A stretch of 6,643 nt of DNA from Deltaproteobacteria bacterium (GTDB taxonomy: Bacteria > Desulfobacterota > Desulfobacteria > Desulfobacterales > B30-G6). Location of the stretch: NCBI GenBank assembly GCA_003647375.1, contig QMMS01000247.1:1-6643 (forward strand). Reading direction: 5' to 3'. The notes beneath the pieces are model-generated. The model searched no databases. It was not told the origin of the DNA and was given only the letters and a program-made list of their open reading frames with translations. Each line of letters opens with the position of its first letter. Position 1 is the first letter of the stretch. A program made the position numbers and the translations under genes. This document shows, piece after piece, positions 5,823 to 6,643 of this stretch.

Positions 5823-6218
5823 ATGTCCACAGATAATAAATCATCCTTGGGGGAAGGCCTCAGCAACGTGGTCAAGGAGGCAAAGCGCCTGAAGAAGGTG
5901 CGTGAAAAGGGATACCGTGAAAAAGCCCTCAAAATGTATCCCTGGGTATGCGGGCGGTGCGGACGCGAATTTTCCGGAAAAAACCTGCGCATGCTCACCG
6001 TACACCACCGGGACCATAATCACGACCACAACCCGCCGGATGGCAGCAATTGGGAATTGCTGTGCCTCTACTGCCACGACAACGAACACTCACGATATAT
6101 CGAGGAAGCTGAATATGGCAATCCAACCGGAAATGAAAGCCAGGATACCGGCGGTACCCACCAACCCTTTGCCGACCTCGCGGAAATGCTGAAAAAGACA
6201 CAAAATGGAAAAAACTGA
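5823..6218 (+). CDS. yajD: YajD family HNH nuclease
   Basis: The 131-residue product closely resembles E. coli YajD (115 residues). Shared blocks are GYREKALKMYPWVCGRC (30-46), LTVHHRDHNHD (58-68), DGSNWELLCLYCHDNEHS (73-90) and the C-terminal PFADL (115-119). The zinc-binding cysteines are C43/C46 and C81/C84, and the HNH (beta-beta-alpha metal) core is H61-H62, N76 and H85/H89. The fold predicts a metal-dependent nucleic-acid nuclease, but the substrate is not known. The N-terminus (1-29) is a basic, helical extension longer than in E. coli. The start at 5823 follows AAGGAG at 5811-5816 with six bases between; earlier in-frame starts such as 5730 lie in AT-rich leader. The last 14 bases overlap darP, suggesting one transcript and coupled translation. 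Confidence 0.93.
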   Translation: MSTDNKSSLGEGLSNVVKEAKRLKKVREKGYREKALKMYPWVCGRCGREFSGKNLRMLTVHHRDHNHDHNPPDGSNWELLCLYCHDNEHSRYIEEAEYGNPTGNESQDTGGTHQPFADLAEMLKKTQNGKN

Positions 6219-6643
6219 AATAAGCCGCACCCAGAAGAAAAAAGAAGCCCATGCCCTGCAGAAACTGGGCGAACAGTTGTTATCCCTTTCCATTGAACAA
6301 CTCAACGCCATCCACATGCCGGATGAACTGCGCGAAGCTGTTCTGGAAGCCCGGGAAATGAACAGCCACGGTGCCAAGCGCCGGCAGACCAAGTACATCG
6401 GCGCGCTTATTCGGGAAATCGACCCCCAGCCGATCCTGGATGCCTTTGCCAACATCCAACACGGGGATTTCAAGAAGGCGGCAGCCTTCAAACAGGTGGA
6501 AAAATGGCGCGACGATCTCAAGGAAGGCAACACGGAACGGATCGACGAGATTCTGGAAAAGTGCCCGATGGCCCAGAGGCAGCACCTGACCCAGTTGACC
6601 CGCAATGCCCAGGCGGAAGTTAAAAAACAGGCGGGCACTTTTC
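6205..6643 (+). CDS. darP: Ribosome biogenesis factor DarP (YjgA, DUF615), 3'-truncated by the window
   Basis: The open frame from ATG 6205 gives 146 codons to the window end with no stop. It matches E. coli DarP/YjgA, which associates with late 50S subunit precursors. Matching blocks include an N-terminal Lys-rich helix (SRTQKKKEAHALQKLGEQLL), the central GAKRRQTKYIGALIREIDPQPI (comparable to RRRQLQLIGKMLRQRD in E. coli), FKQVEKWRDDL, and RQHLTQLTRNAQAEVKKQ (comparable to RQQLRTLIRNAKKEKE). The acidic N-terminal extension of the E. coli protein is absent, and about 25-35 C-terminal residues lie outside the window. The start overlaps the end of yajD by 14 bases. Its own ribosome binding site is weak (A-rich GAAAAAGA inside yajD), so translation is probably coupled to yajD. 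Confidence 0.9.
   Translation, partial: MEKTEISRTQKKKEAHALQKLGEQLLSLSIEQLNAIHMPDELREAVLEAREMNSHGAKRRQTKYIGALIREIDPQPILDAFANIQHGDFKKAAAFKQVEKWRDDLKEGNTERIDEILEKCPMAQRQHLTQLTRNAQAEVKKQAGTF

Noticed and set aside
6090..6638. Long minus-strand frame opposite yajD and darP
   Set aside because: It is antisense to two well-recognised genes and gives a Ser/Arg-rich product typical of a shadow frame.

Overview
The window looks like chromosomal DNA of an anaerobic Desulfobacterota-type (deltaproteobacterial) organism. The evidence is a pyrrolysine-free member of the MttB methyltransferase superfamily beside a sigma-54 activator, a small QueG-like 4Fe-4S protein, and a yajD-darP pair, together with degenerate 7-bp intergenic repeats. 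This placement is inferred from gene content only. No rRNA, tRNA, CRISPR array, insertion sequence or complete mobile element was seen.

Left part (1-3146, + strand): the 3' portion of a sigma-54-dependent activator (PAS, AAA+, Fis-type HTH; its N-terminus lies outside the window) is followed by a 219-bp spacer. The spacer holds a near-consensus -24/-12 promoter at 1537-1552, ahead of a 496-residue trimethylamine-methyltransferase-family protein. The simplest reading is a regulator plus target pair: the activator senses a methylated amine or a related signal and switches on the methyltransferase. No corrinoid protein or corrinoid-activating protein gene is present. The methyltransferase has no in-frame amber codon and carries a run of ten G in its coding sequence.

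Middle (3147-4775): a 463-bp AT-rich gap separates the convergent methyltransferase and a patatin-like phospholipase gene (- strand). The phospholipase has its own good sigma-70 promoter and a TTG start. It keeps its GxSxG nucleophile elbow but seems to have lost, in frame, the segment of about 80-90 residues that normally holds the catalytic Asp. Its upstream spacer contains a short GC-rich stretch that reads like the C-terminus of a lost gene, then a degenerate 7-bp tandem repeat that runs into the stop codon of the next gene.

Right part (4776-6643): a QueG-like iron-sulfur protein (- strand, start chosen at 5564 from a strong ribosome binding site) is divergent from an overlapping pair on the + strand. 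The pair is yajD, an HNH nuclease, and darP/yjgA, a 50S ribosome assembly factor that runs off the window end.

The strongest points for follow-up are the patatin deletion, the G10 tract and missing pyrrolysine in the MttB-family gene, the sigma-54 promoter, the heptamer repeats and the yajD-darP coupling. I did not find a convincing new multi-gene system.
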